From: an uncultured Bacteroidaceae bacterium
GTDB lineage: Bacteria; Bacteroidota; Bacteroidia; Bacteroidales; Bacteroidaceae
Reading direction: 5' to 3'
NCBI GenBank assembly: GCA_905234735.1
Contig: CAJOJA010000019.1
Coordinates: 19,890-83,889, forward strand
DNA length: 64,000 nt
Made by a program: the position numbers and the translations under genes
Shown: positions 44,323-52,523 of the stretch, one piece after another
How the letters are laid out: each line of letters begins with the position of its first letter
How positions within the stretch are numbered: position 1 is the first letter of the stretch
The notes under the pieces: model-generated
Told to the model about the DNA's origin: nothing
Seen by the model: the letters and a program-made list of their open reading frames with translations, nothing else
The model's database searches: none

Positions 44323-45693
44323 ATGAAAAGGATATATTTGACACTACTGTTGCTGATTGGCACAGTCAACTTTCAACTTTCAACTTTTAACTTTCAACTT
44401 GGCGAAGCCCACGCCCAGTGGAATTGTGACTCCACAGAGATGGATTCCTATGACCGCTATCGTTTGGGCGGCTACGGTGAGATTGTGGCTGCGTTCAAGA
44501 ACTACGGTATCAACCGTTTCAACGGCACCTCTATGGGCAACAGCGACTTCAAGCGCAACACCATCTCGATTCCCCGCTTTGTCGTGGCCGGTGACTATAA
44601 GTTCAACCGCCACTGGAACCTGGGTGTGGAAGTGGAATTCGAGGCTGGTGGTACGGGTACGGCCTACGAAATCGAAAACACCGAGAACGGTGAATACGAG
44701 ACCGAGGTGGAGAAGGGTGGCGAAGTGGCTCTGGAGCAGTTCCACCTGACCTACCGCCTGAACAATAGCTTCATGGTCAGGGTAGGCCATCAGATAGTGC
44801 CCGTGGGTCTGACCAATACCCACCACGAGCCCGTCAACTTCTACGGCACAGTGCGCCCCGAAGGTGAGACCACCCTGTTGCCCAGCACGTGGCACGAGAC
44901 AGGTATCTCCGTCATGGGTGAGTTTGGACGTCGCTGGGCCTCGTTCGACTATCAGGCTATGGTCATAGCCGGACTCAATGCCAACGGCTTCGACCGCAAT
45001 ACCTGGGTGGCCAACGGCAAGCAGGGCTTCTTTGAGGTCGACAACTTCACGTCGCCCGCCTATGTGGCTCGTCTGAACTACAGGGGCATTCCCGGTCTGC
45101 GCCTGGGTGCCTCGTTCTACTATCTGCACAATGCTGCTGCCAATAGCGACAAGCCCCAAACCTACTCGTTCAGCGTTCCCGTACGCATCTGGTCGGTTGA
45201 TGCCCAGTATCGTCATCGCTACTTCACCGTCCGTGGTAACATCCTGGGCGGATACGTGGGCAACAGCAGTCTGCTGACTGCCAAGAACAACCGCTTGAGC
45301 AGCAAGTCGCCCTACTCGCGTCTGACCCCCATAGCCGAACGGGCTGTCAGTTACGGTGCTGAGGCAGGTCTGCAAATGAAGGGTATGGTCGGCAAAGCCA
45401 AGATGCCCGACCTCATCCCCTTTGTCCGCTTCGAATATTACAACCCGCAGGAGAAGGTCATCGTGGATGCCAACAATCTGAAGGATGCCGATCAGCGCCT
45501 GAAGACTTCCATGTGGGTGGCCGGTCTGAACTACCGTCCACTGCCCAACCTCATCGTCAAGGCCGACTACACCAAGCGCCGCATCGGCAATGGACAGTAC
45601 AAGTCGGAGAACGAGTTTGCCCTGGGTGTGGCCTTTGTGGGCTGGTTCCTTCAGGATAATAAGTTTGCAAAGATAAGGAAAAGAAGTAAATAA
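44323..45693 (+). CDS. Outer-membrane porin-like protein, first gene of iron/redox operon
   Basis: The protein is 456 aa, exported. The signal peptide is odd: MKRIYLTLLLLIGTVNFQLS is followed by TFNFQLGEAHAQ, where the NFQLSTFNFQL part is encoded by a CAACTTTCAACTTTCAACTT repeat, so the leader is lengthened by repeat insertion. The mature part is a long series of amphipathic beta strands (YDRYRLGGYGEI, MVRVGHQIVPVGLTN, FVRFEYYNPQEK) typical of OprP/phosphate-selective-porin-like barrels, ending in a short basic tail. Heads a co-directional operon of five genes. The transported solute is unknown; iron chelates or anions are possible. Confidence 0.82.
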   Translation: MKRIYLTLLLLIGTVNFQLSTFNFQLGEAHAQWNCDSTEMDSYDRYRLGGYGEIVAAFKNYGINRFNGTSMGNSDFKRNTISIPRFVVAGDYKFNRHWNLGVEVEFEAGGTGTAYEIENTENGEYETEVEKGGEVALEQFHLTYRLNNSFMVRVGHQIVPVGLTNTHHEPVNFYGTVRPEGETTLLPSTWHETGISVMGEFGRRWASFDYQAMVIAGLNANGFDRNTWVANGKQGFFEVDNFTSPAYVARLNYRGIPGLRLGASFYYLHNAAANSDKPQTYSFSVPVRIWSVDAQYRHRYFTVRGNILGGYVGNSSLLTAKNNRLSSKSPYSRLTPIAERAVSYGAEAGLQMKGMVGKAKMPDLIPFVRFEYYNPQEKVIVDANNLKDADQRLKTSMWVAGLNYRPLPNLIVKADYTKRRIGNGQYKSENEFALGVAFVGWFLQDNKFAKIRKRSK

Positions 45694-45711
45694 TAAATGA
45701 TTAATAAGAAG

Positions 45712-46887
45712 ATGAAAAAGCAATTGTTTCTTTCTGGCCTTTTGGCCATGAGCCTGGGCTTCATTGCCTGCAACGACGACAACAACAACGGCGAGAACCA
45801 GAAGACGATTCCCGAGGGAACCTCCGAGGTGACCATCAGCGAGAACAACATCGAGGTGACAGGCGAGAACATCTCCACCTGGATGCAGTATGCCACGGCC
45901 GTGGCCAATTTGCTGGCCAGGGATGCCAGTGACCTGAACGAGGCTTGGTCCGTCAGCTACAACGGTGGCGAGGCCTACGCCCGGACGTTCAAGTCGTTTG
46001 GTGCCGAATACCAGAGTGCTGCCGCCTGCGTGCAGCAGATTGTGGACGGCTGTATCGACATAGCCAGCGAGGTGGGAACTGCCAAGATAGGCGAACCCCG
46101 CGACCTGTGGGAGAGCGGCAAGTACACCGAGGCTGTCTATGCCGTGGAGTCTTGGTACAGCTGGCACTCCATCGACGACTATTCGAACAACATCCTCAGC
46201 ATCCGCAACGCCTTCAACGGCACGCGCAACAACCAGGAGGCCCAGCACTCCCTGGCCGCCTTTACACGAGCCCAGAATGCCGATCTCTACGACAACGTGA
46301 AGGGTAAGATTAATGCGGCCTACAACGCCATCAAGAGCATGGCCTCCCCCTTCCGCAGCCACATCGGCAGCAGTTCCGTCACCGTGGCCCAGAGTGCCTG
46401 TGCTGCACTGGTGGACGTGCTGGAGAACGACCTTACCAGTTTCGTCAACCAGCACGCCGATGATGATGAACTCAATCTCATCGTGTCCACCTACGTAGAC
46501 CAGGTTGTACTGCCTACCTATGCCGATCTGGTAACGCTCACCGAGAATCTGCGTCAGTCCATCGTGATGCTACGCAACCACCCCTCTACGGCCAACTTCA
46601 AGACGGCAGCCGACCTATGGATTGAGGCTCGCGAACCTTGGGAGACCAGCGAGGCCTTCCTCTTCGGCCCTGTGGCCGACCTGGGACTGGACCCCAACAT
46701 GGACTCCTGGCCTCTGGACGTGGATGCCATCCGGGGTGTCATGGAGAGTGGTAAGATAGAGGAACTGATCAAATGGGATGGCGAGTACGACGAAGATAGT
46801 GAGGACATCGAGGCCGTGCAGAACGTGCGTGGTTTCCACACTCTGGAGTTCCTGTTGTTCAAGGACGGAAAGGCAAGAACATATTAG
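45712..46887 (+). CDS. Imelysin (M75)-family lipoprotein
   Basis: The protein is 391 aa. The lipobox is GFIAC, so it is lipid-anchored, followed by an Asp/Asn-rich tether. The body is helical and matches the imelysin family (EfeO, IrpA, algal ICMP): TFKSFGAEYQSAAACVQQIVDGCIDIASEVG, WYSWHSIDDYSNNILSIRNAF with the conserved His region, and a matching second repeat. Family members bind or help take up iron. A start at 45697 is also possible. It is followed one base after its stop by the di-haem gene. Confidence 0.85.
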   Translation: MKKQLFLSGLLAMSLGFIACNDDNNNGENQKTIPEGTSEVTISENNIEVTGENISTWMQYATAVANLLARDASDLNEAWSVSYNGGEAYARTFKSFGAEYQSAAACVQQIVDGCIDIASEVGTAKIGEPRDLWESGKYTEAVYAVESWYSWHSIDDYSNNILSIRNAFNGTRNNQEAQHSLAAFTRAQNADLYDNVKGKINAAYNAIKSMASPFRSHIGSSSVTVAQSACAALVDVLENDLTSFVNQHADDDELNLIVSTYVDQVVLPTYADLVTLTENLRQSIVMLRNHPSTANFKTAADLWIEAREPWETSEAFLFGPVADLGLDPNMDSWPLDVDAIRGVMESGKIEELIKWDGEYDEDSEDIEAVQNVRGFHTLEFLLFKDGKARTY

Positions 46888-46888
46888 T

Positions 46889-48409
46889 ATGCTTAAAAAT
46901 ACATTTTGGTGTTTCGTTCTCACGGTCCTTTGGGGCTGTGGGAACGATGGTATTCTGGAGGTTCGCGACATCCGCGACATGGAGGTGCCCGAAGGTTTTG
47001 CCCTTTCGGCCGGCACCAGCACGGTGTTCAAGAACTCCAGCTATGCCTACGACACCGATGCTGACTGGGTAGCCGACATCCCGGCCAACTCCCGTCGCTT
47101 CACCCATGGCGACCGTCTCTACGACAACCCCATGAACACGGGCAACGGACTGGGCCCTGTCTATGCGGGCTACTCCTGTGGCTCGTGTCACCGCAATGCC
47201 GGGCGCACGAAACCCTCCCTGTGGACACAGACGGGACAGGATGCCGACGGCACTCCCGTCTACGGTTCGGGACAGTATGGTTTTTCCTCCATGCTGGTAT
47301 ATGTGACCCGCAAAAACGGTTCCTTCTTCCAGGACTACGGGCGTGTCATTCACGACCAGAGCATCATGGGCGTGACGGCCGAGGGCAAGCTGGAGTGCCG
47401 CTGGCACAGCGAACAGTTCCAGTTCCCCGACGGCGAACCCTACGAACTGGTCTATCCCGAATACACCATTACCGACTGGTACAAATCCACCTATCGCGAT
47501 ACCGGCGAGCCCATCCGCCCCGAGGACCTCTTCTGCACCGTGCGCATACCGCTGCGCCACGTGGGTATGGGTCAGATGATGGCCCTCGACCGCGACGAGA
47601 TTGAGGCCTTGGCCCGGAAGTCGAACTATCCGGAGTATGGCATCTCGGGCCGTTGCAACTATATCACCGAGCGCGGCCGCCTGCAGTTGGGACTCAGTGG
47701 CAATAAGGCCCAACATGCCGACCTGACCGTAGAACTGGGTTTCTCCAGCGACATGGGCGTCACCAACAGCCGCTACCCCGAGGAGATTTGTGAGGGACAG
47801 AGCCAGATGCAGCAGGGTTCGATGATGGGTCTGCTGTACGACCGGTTGGAAATCTCCACCGAGGACATGGAGGACGTGGATTACTACCTGCACGGACTGG
47901 GCGTCCCGGCCCGCCGGCTGGGCAGCACCACCACACAGGTCAACTACAAGGGCAGCCGCCTCTCGGAGCGCGAACTGATAGCCATCGGCGAGCGGATGTT
48001 CTACGAGGCACGGTGCCACCTCTGCCACGTCACCACCCTGCACACCCGCCCGCGCGGCGCCACCCTGCTCAACGGCACGGAACTGCCCTGGCTGGGTGGG
48101 CAGACCATCCACCCCTACAGCGATTACCTCCTGCACGACATGGGTTCGGAGCTGATGGGCGTTGGCCTGAACGACAACTATGTCAGCGGACTGGCTCGTG
48201 GCAACGAGTGGCGCACCACCCCGCTCTGGGGCATCGGCCTGCAGGAGAAGGTGAACGCACATACCTATTTCCTACACGACGGGCGCGCGCGTAACCTGCA
48301 GGAGGCCATCCTCTGGCACGGCGGCGAGGGCGAAGCCTCGAAAAACTTGTTCATGCACATGCAGAAGGACGACCGCTCGGCACTTATCAAGTTCCTGGAA
48401 AGTCTTTGA
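46889..48409 (+). CDS. Di-haem DUF1111 (thiol oxidoreductase-like) lipoprotein
   Basis: The protein is 506 aa. The lipobox is VLWGC. Two c-type haem motifs are seen, CGSCH (about residue 97) and CHLCH (about 378), plus the peroxidase-like C-terminus (GLARGNEWRTTPLWGIG ... FLHDGRARNLQEAILWHGGE). These are features of the MauG/di-haem peroxidase-related DUF1111 family, often found next to imelysin genes in iron-acquisition clusters. It probably acts in the periplasm or on the outer membrane, perhaps changing the redox state of iron. The start is one base after the imelysin stop. Confidence 0.88.
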   Translation: MLKNTFWCFVLTVLWGCGNDGILEVRDIRDMEVPEGFALSAGTSTVFKNSSYAYDTDADWVADIPANSRRFTHGDRLYDNPMNTGNGLGPVYAGYSCGSCHRNAGRTKPSLWTQTGQDADGTPVYGSGQYGFSSMLVYVTRKNGSFFQDYGRVIHDQSIMGVTAEGKLECRWHSEQFQFPDGEPYELVYPEYTITDWYKSTYRDTGEPIRPEDLFCTVRIPLRHVGMGQMMALDRDEIEALARKSNYPEYGISGRCNYITERGRLQLGLSGNKAQHADLTVELGFSSDMGVTNSRYPEEICEGQSQMQQGSMMGLLYDRLEISTEDMEDVDYYLHGLGVPARRLGSTTTQVNYKGSRLSERELIAIGERMFYEARCHLCHVTTLHTRPRGATLLNGTELPWLGGQTIHPYSDYLLHDMGSELMGVGLNDNYVSGLARGNEWRTTPLWGIGLQEKVNAHTYFLHDGRARNLQEAILWHGGEGEASKNLFMHMQKDDRSALIKFLESL

Positions 48410-48432
48410 TAAATTGATAATTAATAAATACA

Positions 48433-49680
48433 ATGAAACGAATATTACTTTTTCTCATTTTCTCATTTTCTCATTCTCTCATTTTTTATCTTATGTCGCA
48501 GGACTCGCTGCAGATTGACATGGAAAACGGTGTGCTGGGCATTGCCGACGACCGAGGCTTCACCCTGCAGTCGAAGAACGGCAAGTTTGTCTTCAAACCT
48601 TACCTGATGCTGCAGACGCGCGGACAGCTCAACTACTACGACGACGAGGGCCTGGACAAGGCCTACAACCAGGACAACGTGGCTAACTCGGGCTTTGCCC
48701 TGCCCTACGCCATACTGGGTTTCACGGGTAAGACGTTCGGGCGGCTCGACTATAACCTCTCGGTGAACGCTGCTGCCAAGGGGGCCGAAATCCTGCAGCA
48801 GGCCTGGGTGGACTATGCCATCTCGCCTGCTGCCCGCTTCCGCGTGGGTAAGTTCAAGACACCCTTCACCCATGCCTATCTGACCACGCTGGGCGAAACC
48901 CTCTTCCCCACCCTGCCCACGTCGCTTACGGCCTCCACCATCATGCCCCATGTACTGAATGCCGTCACCCCCAACATCGGTACGGGTTTCGACGTCGGCG
49001 TCGAGTTTCACGGCATAGGACGGCTAAACAAGAAGCCCAACAGCTGGCTTATCGGTTACGAGGTGGGCCTATGGAATGGCAGCGGTTCGGTGGTGAATGG
49101 TGCCACGATTACCATCTCCGACGACTGGCACATCCCCTCGCTGCTCTATGCCGGACGGCTCACCTTCATGCCCTGGGGACGGATGCCTGCCACACAGGGT
49201 AACGCCCGTATGCTCCATGGGCGTCACATGCTCTTCGGTGTGTCGGGCGGACTGAACGTGGAGAGTGAGAGCGAAAGTACCAACGACGCCCGCCTGGGTG
49301 CCGAGTTCTCCATGCTCTACAACCGCTGGTATGTGGGTGCCGAGGCCTACTGGATGCATGTGGGATTCACCCGGCGGCAGAAAATCAGCGACAAGTTCAA
49401 CTACTGGGGTGCCTATGCCCAGGTGGGCTACTTCGTGATTCCCACCGTGCAACTGGGTGTGCGCTACGACTTCATGGATCGCAACGGATCGACGAAGGAC
49501 GGCTTCCTGAACATGCCCGCCGTGGTCTGCAACTACTACATCCCGAAGGTACACCTGAAGCTCTCGGCCATGTATCAGTTCACGGGCCGCTACGGCCATA
49601 AGACACAGCTCGACCGCGACAACGACGACCTGGGCATTTCCACCCACCACGCATCCCTCCAACTTCAATTTAGTTTTTAG
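48433..49680 (+). CDS. Phosphate-selective porin O/P-like outer-membrane protein
   Basis: The protein is 415 aa. After an N-terminal hydrophobic segment (FLIFSFSHSLIFYLMS), encoded by a TTCTCATTTTCTCATT repeat and of unusual composition for a signal peptide, the mature barrel shows porin O/P motifs: GKFVFKPYLMLQTRGQL, RFRVGKFKTPF and a C-terminal strand ending in Phe (SLQLQFSF), the usual outer-membrane insertion signal. Second porin of the operon, starting 23 nt after the di-haem gene. Confidence 0.85.
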   Translation: MKRILLFLIFSFSHSLIFYLMSQDSLQIDMENGVLGIADDRGFTLQSKNGKFVFKPYLMLQTRGQLNYYDDEGLDKAYNQDNVANSGFALPYAILGFTGKTFGRLDYNLSVNAAAKGAEILQQAWVDYAISPAARFRVGKFKTPFTHAYLTTLGETLFPTLPTSLTASTIMPHVLNAVTPNIGTGFDVGVEFHGIGRLNKKPNSWLIGYEVGLWNGSGSVVNGATITISDDWHIPSLLYAGRLTFMPWGRMPATQGNARMLHGRHMLFGVSGGLNVESESESTNDARLGAEFSMLYNRWYVGAEAYWMHVGFTRRQKISDKFNYWGAYAQVGYFVIPTVQLGVRYDFMDRNGSTKDGFLNMPAVVCNYYIPKVHLKLSAMYQFTGRYGHKTQLDRDNDDLGISTHHASLQLQFSF

Positions 49681-49700
49681 TTCATAGTTTATAGTTGTTC

Positions 49701-50447
49701 ATGATGCATAGATTATCCTTCATTCTTCGTCTTTCATCCTTCATCTTTTTGCTCACTGCTTGCGATTCGGGCGATATCCAGGAGCAGACTTACGCCACCG
49801 ACGACCGAGGTCATACGGTTCGGCTGACGGCCATCCTCTCGGGCATCGACTCCTGGGAGAGCCGCTACACCGTGTCGCTGGCGGGCTTCACCACGGGCGA
49901 CAACTACGCCCAGGTGGTGCGCACACTGCCCAATACCACGCCCGACGGCACACGGGTGGAGCTGGTGCTGTCGAACATCGGTGACGACATCAACACCGTG
50001 GAACTGGCCATCACGAACCGTCTGCGCGAGCGCATCATCACGCTGGCACGGGTGAACATGGAGGACTATGCCGACACGCGCGACACCATACGCATGGACC
50101 TGGGGCAGCTGGATGTCGGCCGCTTCGGTGCCCTGCAGCTGGGACTCTTCAACCAGGCCTGTATTCAGTGTCACGGGGGCAACGGCGGCGCCGGTGCTGC
50201 CAGCCTGAACCTGACTCAGGAGCGCGCCTACGCACAGCTCGTGGACGTTGCCAGCACCCGGCGCGAGGGCATGAAGCGTGTCGAGCCTGGCGATGCCCAG
50301 GCCTCGCTACTCCACCAGCTGCTGGCCGAGGGGGGCGAGAACCTGCTCCACGTCAACCACACCGAGATACTTTCCAACCAGTTCCGCGAGAACCTGTCCG
50401 AGGTGCGCCAGCTCATCGACGACTGGATAAATGGTATTAATTTTTAA
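49701..50447 (+). CDS. Mono-haem c-type cytochrome lipoprotein
   Basis: The protein is 248 aa. Lipobox LLTAC. The N-terminal half is beta-rich; the C-terminal part carries one CxxCH (CIQCHGGNGG, about residue 153) followed by the helix containing RVEPGDAQASLLHQLL, as in haem-binding domains of DUF1549/planctomycete type. It probably passes electrons to or from the di-haem protein. Last gene of the operon; an AT-rich tract of TTTTTAA repeats follows. Confidence 0.75.
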   Translation: MMHRLSFILRLSSFIFLLTACDSGDIQEQTYATDDRGHTVRLTAILSGIDSWESRYTVSLAGFTTGDNYAQVVRTLPNTTPDGTRVELVLSNIGDDINTVELAITNRLRERIITLARVNMEDYADTRDTIRMDLGQLDVGRFGALQLGLFNQACIQCHGGNGGAGAASLNLTQERAYAQLVDVASTRREGMKRVEPGDAQASLLHQLLAEGGENLLHVNHTEILSNQFRENLSEVRQLIDDWINGINF

Positions 50448-50478
50448 TTTTTAATTTTTAATTTCTAATTTATTGTTG

Positions 50479-50486
50479 TACCTTTG
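50479..50486 (+). promoter_or_regulatory. -7 box five bases before the Rid-family start
   Basis: TACCTTTG, TGCCC, ATG. It follows a TTTTTAA repeat tract like those at 5560 and 8051. Implies a leaderless mRNA. Confidence 0.5.
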
Positions 50487-50491
50487 TGCCC

Positions 50492-51631
50492 ATGAATTAT
50501 AAAAACATACATTTTGAGGACCTTGGCGTGACGGCAGAATGTGCCTCGTTCCGCCCCGAAGAGGGCGTGGGAGAGTGGCACGTTATGCTGCACGTGGAGC
50601 CGCGTAGCGAGACGTTCCAGCAACAACTCGACCGCATCTACCAGACCGAGGACCGACTGCCCTCGCTGCCCGACTTCCAGGGAGCACAGTACGTGCTGAA
50701 GCGCTACTTCCTCTCCGACAGCACCAACCAGCAACCCCTCATGCGCCAGGAACCCAACCTGGCCATTTCCACCATACAGCAACAGCCGCTCGACGGCTCC
50801 AAGGTGGCCGCATGGCTCTATATGGTCAGCGACACCCAACTCTCCGTCGAGCATGGGGCCGTGGTGGGCGAGCACAACGGCTACCGCCACATCTGGCGCA
50901 TGGGCATGACCGCCACCGAGGGCGACAGCGCCCGACAGACGAAGACCGTCCTGGAGGACTACGAACAGATGCTCCGCCAGTTTGGTGCCACGCTGGCCGA
51001 CAACTGCATACGCACCTGGTTCTTCGTTCGCGACGTCGACACGCAGTATGCCGGCATGGTGCGCGCCCGTCGCGAGAACTTCGTCCGCGAGGGACTGACC
51101 CCCGAGACCCACTACATTGCCTCCACCGGCATCGGCGGCTGTCCGGCCGACACCAAAGCCCTCATCCAGCTGGGCACCTACGCTCTCACCGGCTTCCAAC
51201 CCGAGCAGCAGCGCTATCTCTATGCCAAGACCCACCTGAACCCGACCTATGAGTACGGTGTCACCTTCGAGCGCGGCACACGCATGGAGTACGGCGACCG
51301 CTCGCACATCTTCATCTCTGGCACGGCCAGCATCAACAACCGGGGCGAGGTCGTCCACGTCGGCGACATACGCCAGCAGACCCTGCGCATGTGGGAGAAC
51401 GTGGAGATGCTGCTCCGCGAGGGTGGCATGGACTACAGCGACGTCATGCACCTGGTGGTCTACCTGCGCGATACGGGCGACTACGAGGTGGTGAGCGAAA
51501 TGTTCCGCAAACGCTTTCCCCAGATTCCCACGGTTATCACCCTGGCCCCCGTCTGCCGCCCCACGTGGCTGATAGAAATGGAGTGTGTTGCCGTGCGCAA
51601 AACGTACAATTCCCACTACCCTGCCCTGTAG
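50492..51631 (+). CDS. Rid (YjgF/YER057c)-family protein, large form
   Basis: The protein is 379 aa. The C-terminal third is a Rid domain (RSHIFISGTASINNRGEVVHVGD, ENVEMLLREGGMDYSDVMHLVVYLRDTGDYEV, PVCRPTWLIEMECVAV), with the usual strand-helix order. The N-terminal two thirds resemble the Rid-related fold of chorismatase-like proteins. Typical Rid enzymes deaminate reactive enamines; whether this long form does so is unknown. The start at 50492 is fixed by the -7 box 5 nt upstream. Confidence 0.82.
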   Translation: MNYKNIHFEDLGVTAECASFRPEEGVGEWHVMLHVEPRSETFQQQLDRIYQTEDRLPSLPDFQGAQYVLKRYFLSDSTNQQPLMRQEPNLAISTIQQQPLDGSKVAAWLYMVSDTQLSVEHGAVVGEHNGYRHIWRMGMTATEGDSARQTKTVLEDYEQMLRQFGATLADNCIRTWFFVRDVDTQYAGMVRARRENFVREGLTPETHYIASTGIGGCPADTKALIQLGTYALTGFQPEQQRYLYAKTHLNPTYEYGVTFERGTRMEYGDRSHIFISGTASINNRGEVVHVGDIRQQTLRMWENVEMLLREGGMDYSDVMHLVVYLRDTGDYEVVSEMFRKRFPQIPTVITLAPVCRPTWLIEMECVAVRKTYNSHYPAL

Positions 51632-51650
51632 AAATTTCTACCCCCGCAAG

Positions 51651-51746
51651 GATAACTCCGTCCACCGCCGATGAACGTACATCCACCGACGATGGACGCC
51701 CGTTCGTCGACGATGAATGTCCGTACATCGGTCGATGTACGAACAA
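51651..51746. repeat. Dispersed repeat of CATCG/CGATG palindromic units (copy 2)
   Basis: Four to five units of about 20 bp (GTACATCGGTCGATGTAC and relatives). Reverse complement of the copy at 13988-14078. Again immediately downstream of a gene. No gene is seen between 51632 and 51851. Confidence 0.65.
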
Positions 51747-51815
51747 GGTCTCATAAGGATGATGGCAAAGGGCTAAAAGCAAACGCCAAATGTACTGAAA
51801 AGATTCAAAGAATCT

Positions 51816-51847
51816 CTTGTTCCGTATCACTTTATTTAGTAACTTTG
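51816..51847 (+). promoter_or_regulatory. Shared promoter module, copy 1
   Basis: CTTG, 20 nt, TAACTTTG. The spacer (TTCCGTATCACTTTATTTAG) is almost identical to those at 52431-52462 and 56696-56727. It ends 4 nt before an ATG. Confidence 0.65.
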
Positions 51848-51851
51848 CAGC

Positions 51852-52025
51852 ATGGAGACTGTAGATAAGATAAAACAATCACAAAATCGTTTGGGCGGTA
51901 GTCCTATATCCACCGTCGGACGTGGTGTACGATCACACATCAGATGGCATTCGCCAGAAGAGGAAAGTCGTTTGTTGGAACGAGCCCGAAAGTTGTATGC
52001 GGAATTTCAGAGTAGAACTGCGTAA
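51852..52025 (+). CDS. 57-aa small protein overlapping the retropepsin gene
   Basis: ATG at 51852 lies 4 nt after a consensus -7 box. The product is 57 aa and basic (begins METVDKIKQSQNRLGG, ends LYAEFQSRTA), with a predicted C-terminal helix (PEEESRLLERARKLYAEF). It overlaps the next gene by 29 nt in another frame, suggesting translational coupling. I do not recognise a family. Size, basic charge and overlap resemble antitoxin-type or regulatory small proteins, but that is inference only. Confidence 0.55.
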   Translation: METVDKIKQSQNRLGGSPISTVGRGVRSHIRWHSPEEESRLLERARKLYAEFQSRTA

Positions 52026-52413
52026 GCGTGATTTGGGTGACTCTTTCGAGATGGTGGTTGACCCATTTCTTTTTAACCCTGAAATGACGGCCCTTGCCGA
52101 CATTGCTAACGCCTTGATAGACACTGGTGCCACAAAGACATGTATCGGTTTGGATGTTGTATCTAAATTGGGCCTACAACCTGTTCGGACTGAAAATATC
52201 GATACAGTGACAAAGGGCAATGAGGAGGTGGGTGTATACCAGCTTTTGCTGTCCCTCTGTCCGGAGCATTTCATGATGTTGGAGGTTTATGGGGTGCCAA
52301 ATCCCAAATCGGAGGCTGTTATCATTGGGATGGATGTTATAGGACGAGGCGATTTACACATTTGGAATGATAATCATATCAATAGGGGTACTTTTACGTT
52401 CCCTGAACGTTAA
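51997..52413 (+). CDS. Retropepsin-like aspartic protease
   Basis: The protein is 138 aa. The active-site triplet is in ANALIDTGATKTCI (Asp42-Thr-Gly) and the second conserved segment is VIIGMDVIGRGDLHI, the pattern of single-domain bacterial retropepsins that work as dimers. No signal peptide or membrane anchor is seen, so it is probably cytoplasmic. The start is taken at 51997, because the in-frame sequence upstream overlaps the 57-aa gene and lacks family similarity. Substrate unknown. Confidence 0.75.
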   Translation: MRNFRVELRKRDLGDSFEMVVDPFLFNPEMTALADIANALIDTGATKTCIGLDVVSKLGLQPVRTENIDTVTKGNEEVGVYQLLLSLCPEHFMMLEVYGVPNPKSEAVIIGMDVIGRGDLHIWNDNHINRGTFTFPER

Positions 52414-52430
52414 TTTTCTTTCCTCCATCC

Positions 52431-52462
52431 CTTGCTCCGTATCACTTTATTTAGTAACTTTG
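52431..52462 (+). promoter_or_regulatory. Shared promoter module, copy 2
   Basis: CTTG, 20 nt, TAACTTTG with the same spacer as at 51816. The following 60 nt (CGAGTATGTACTAAATCG onward) are nearly identical to those after copy 3 at 56696. Confidence 0.65.
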
Positions 52463-52523
52463 CAACGAGTATGTACTAAATCGAAAGCAATCTTTTAATT
52501 AATCATTTAATAAACAAACAATT

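Noticed and set aside
44380..46455. A 691-codon open frame on the minus strand opposite the porin and imelysin genes
   Set aside because: It is the mirror of the real plus-strand genes, which have signal peptides, a lipobox and family motifs. The minus frame has biased His/Val/Gly content and no recognisable domain.
46859..48262. A 467-codon frame opposite the di-haem gene
   Set aside because: Shadow of the plus-strand gene, which carries CxxCH motifs and a lipobox.
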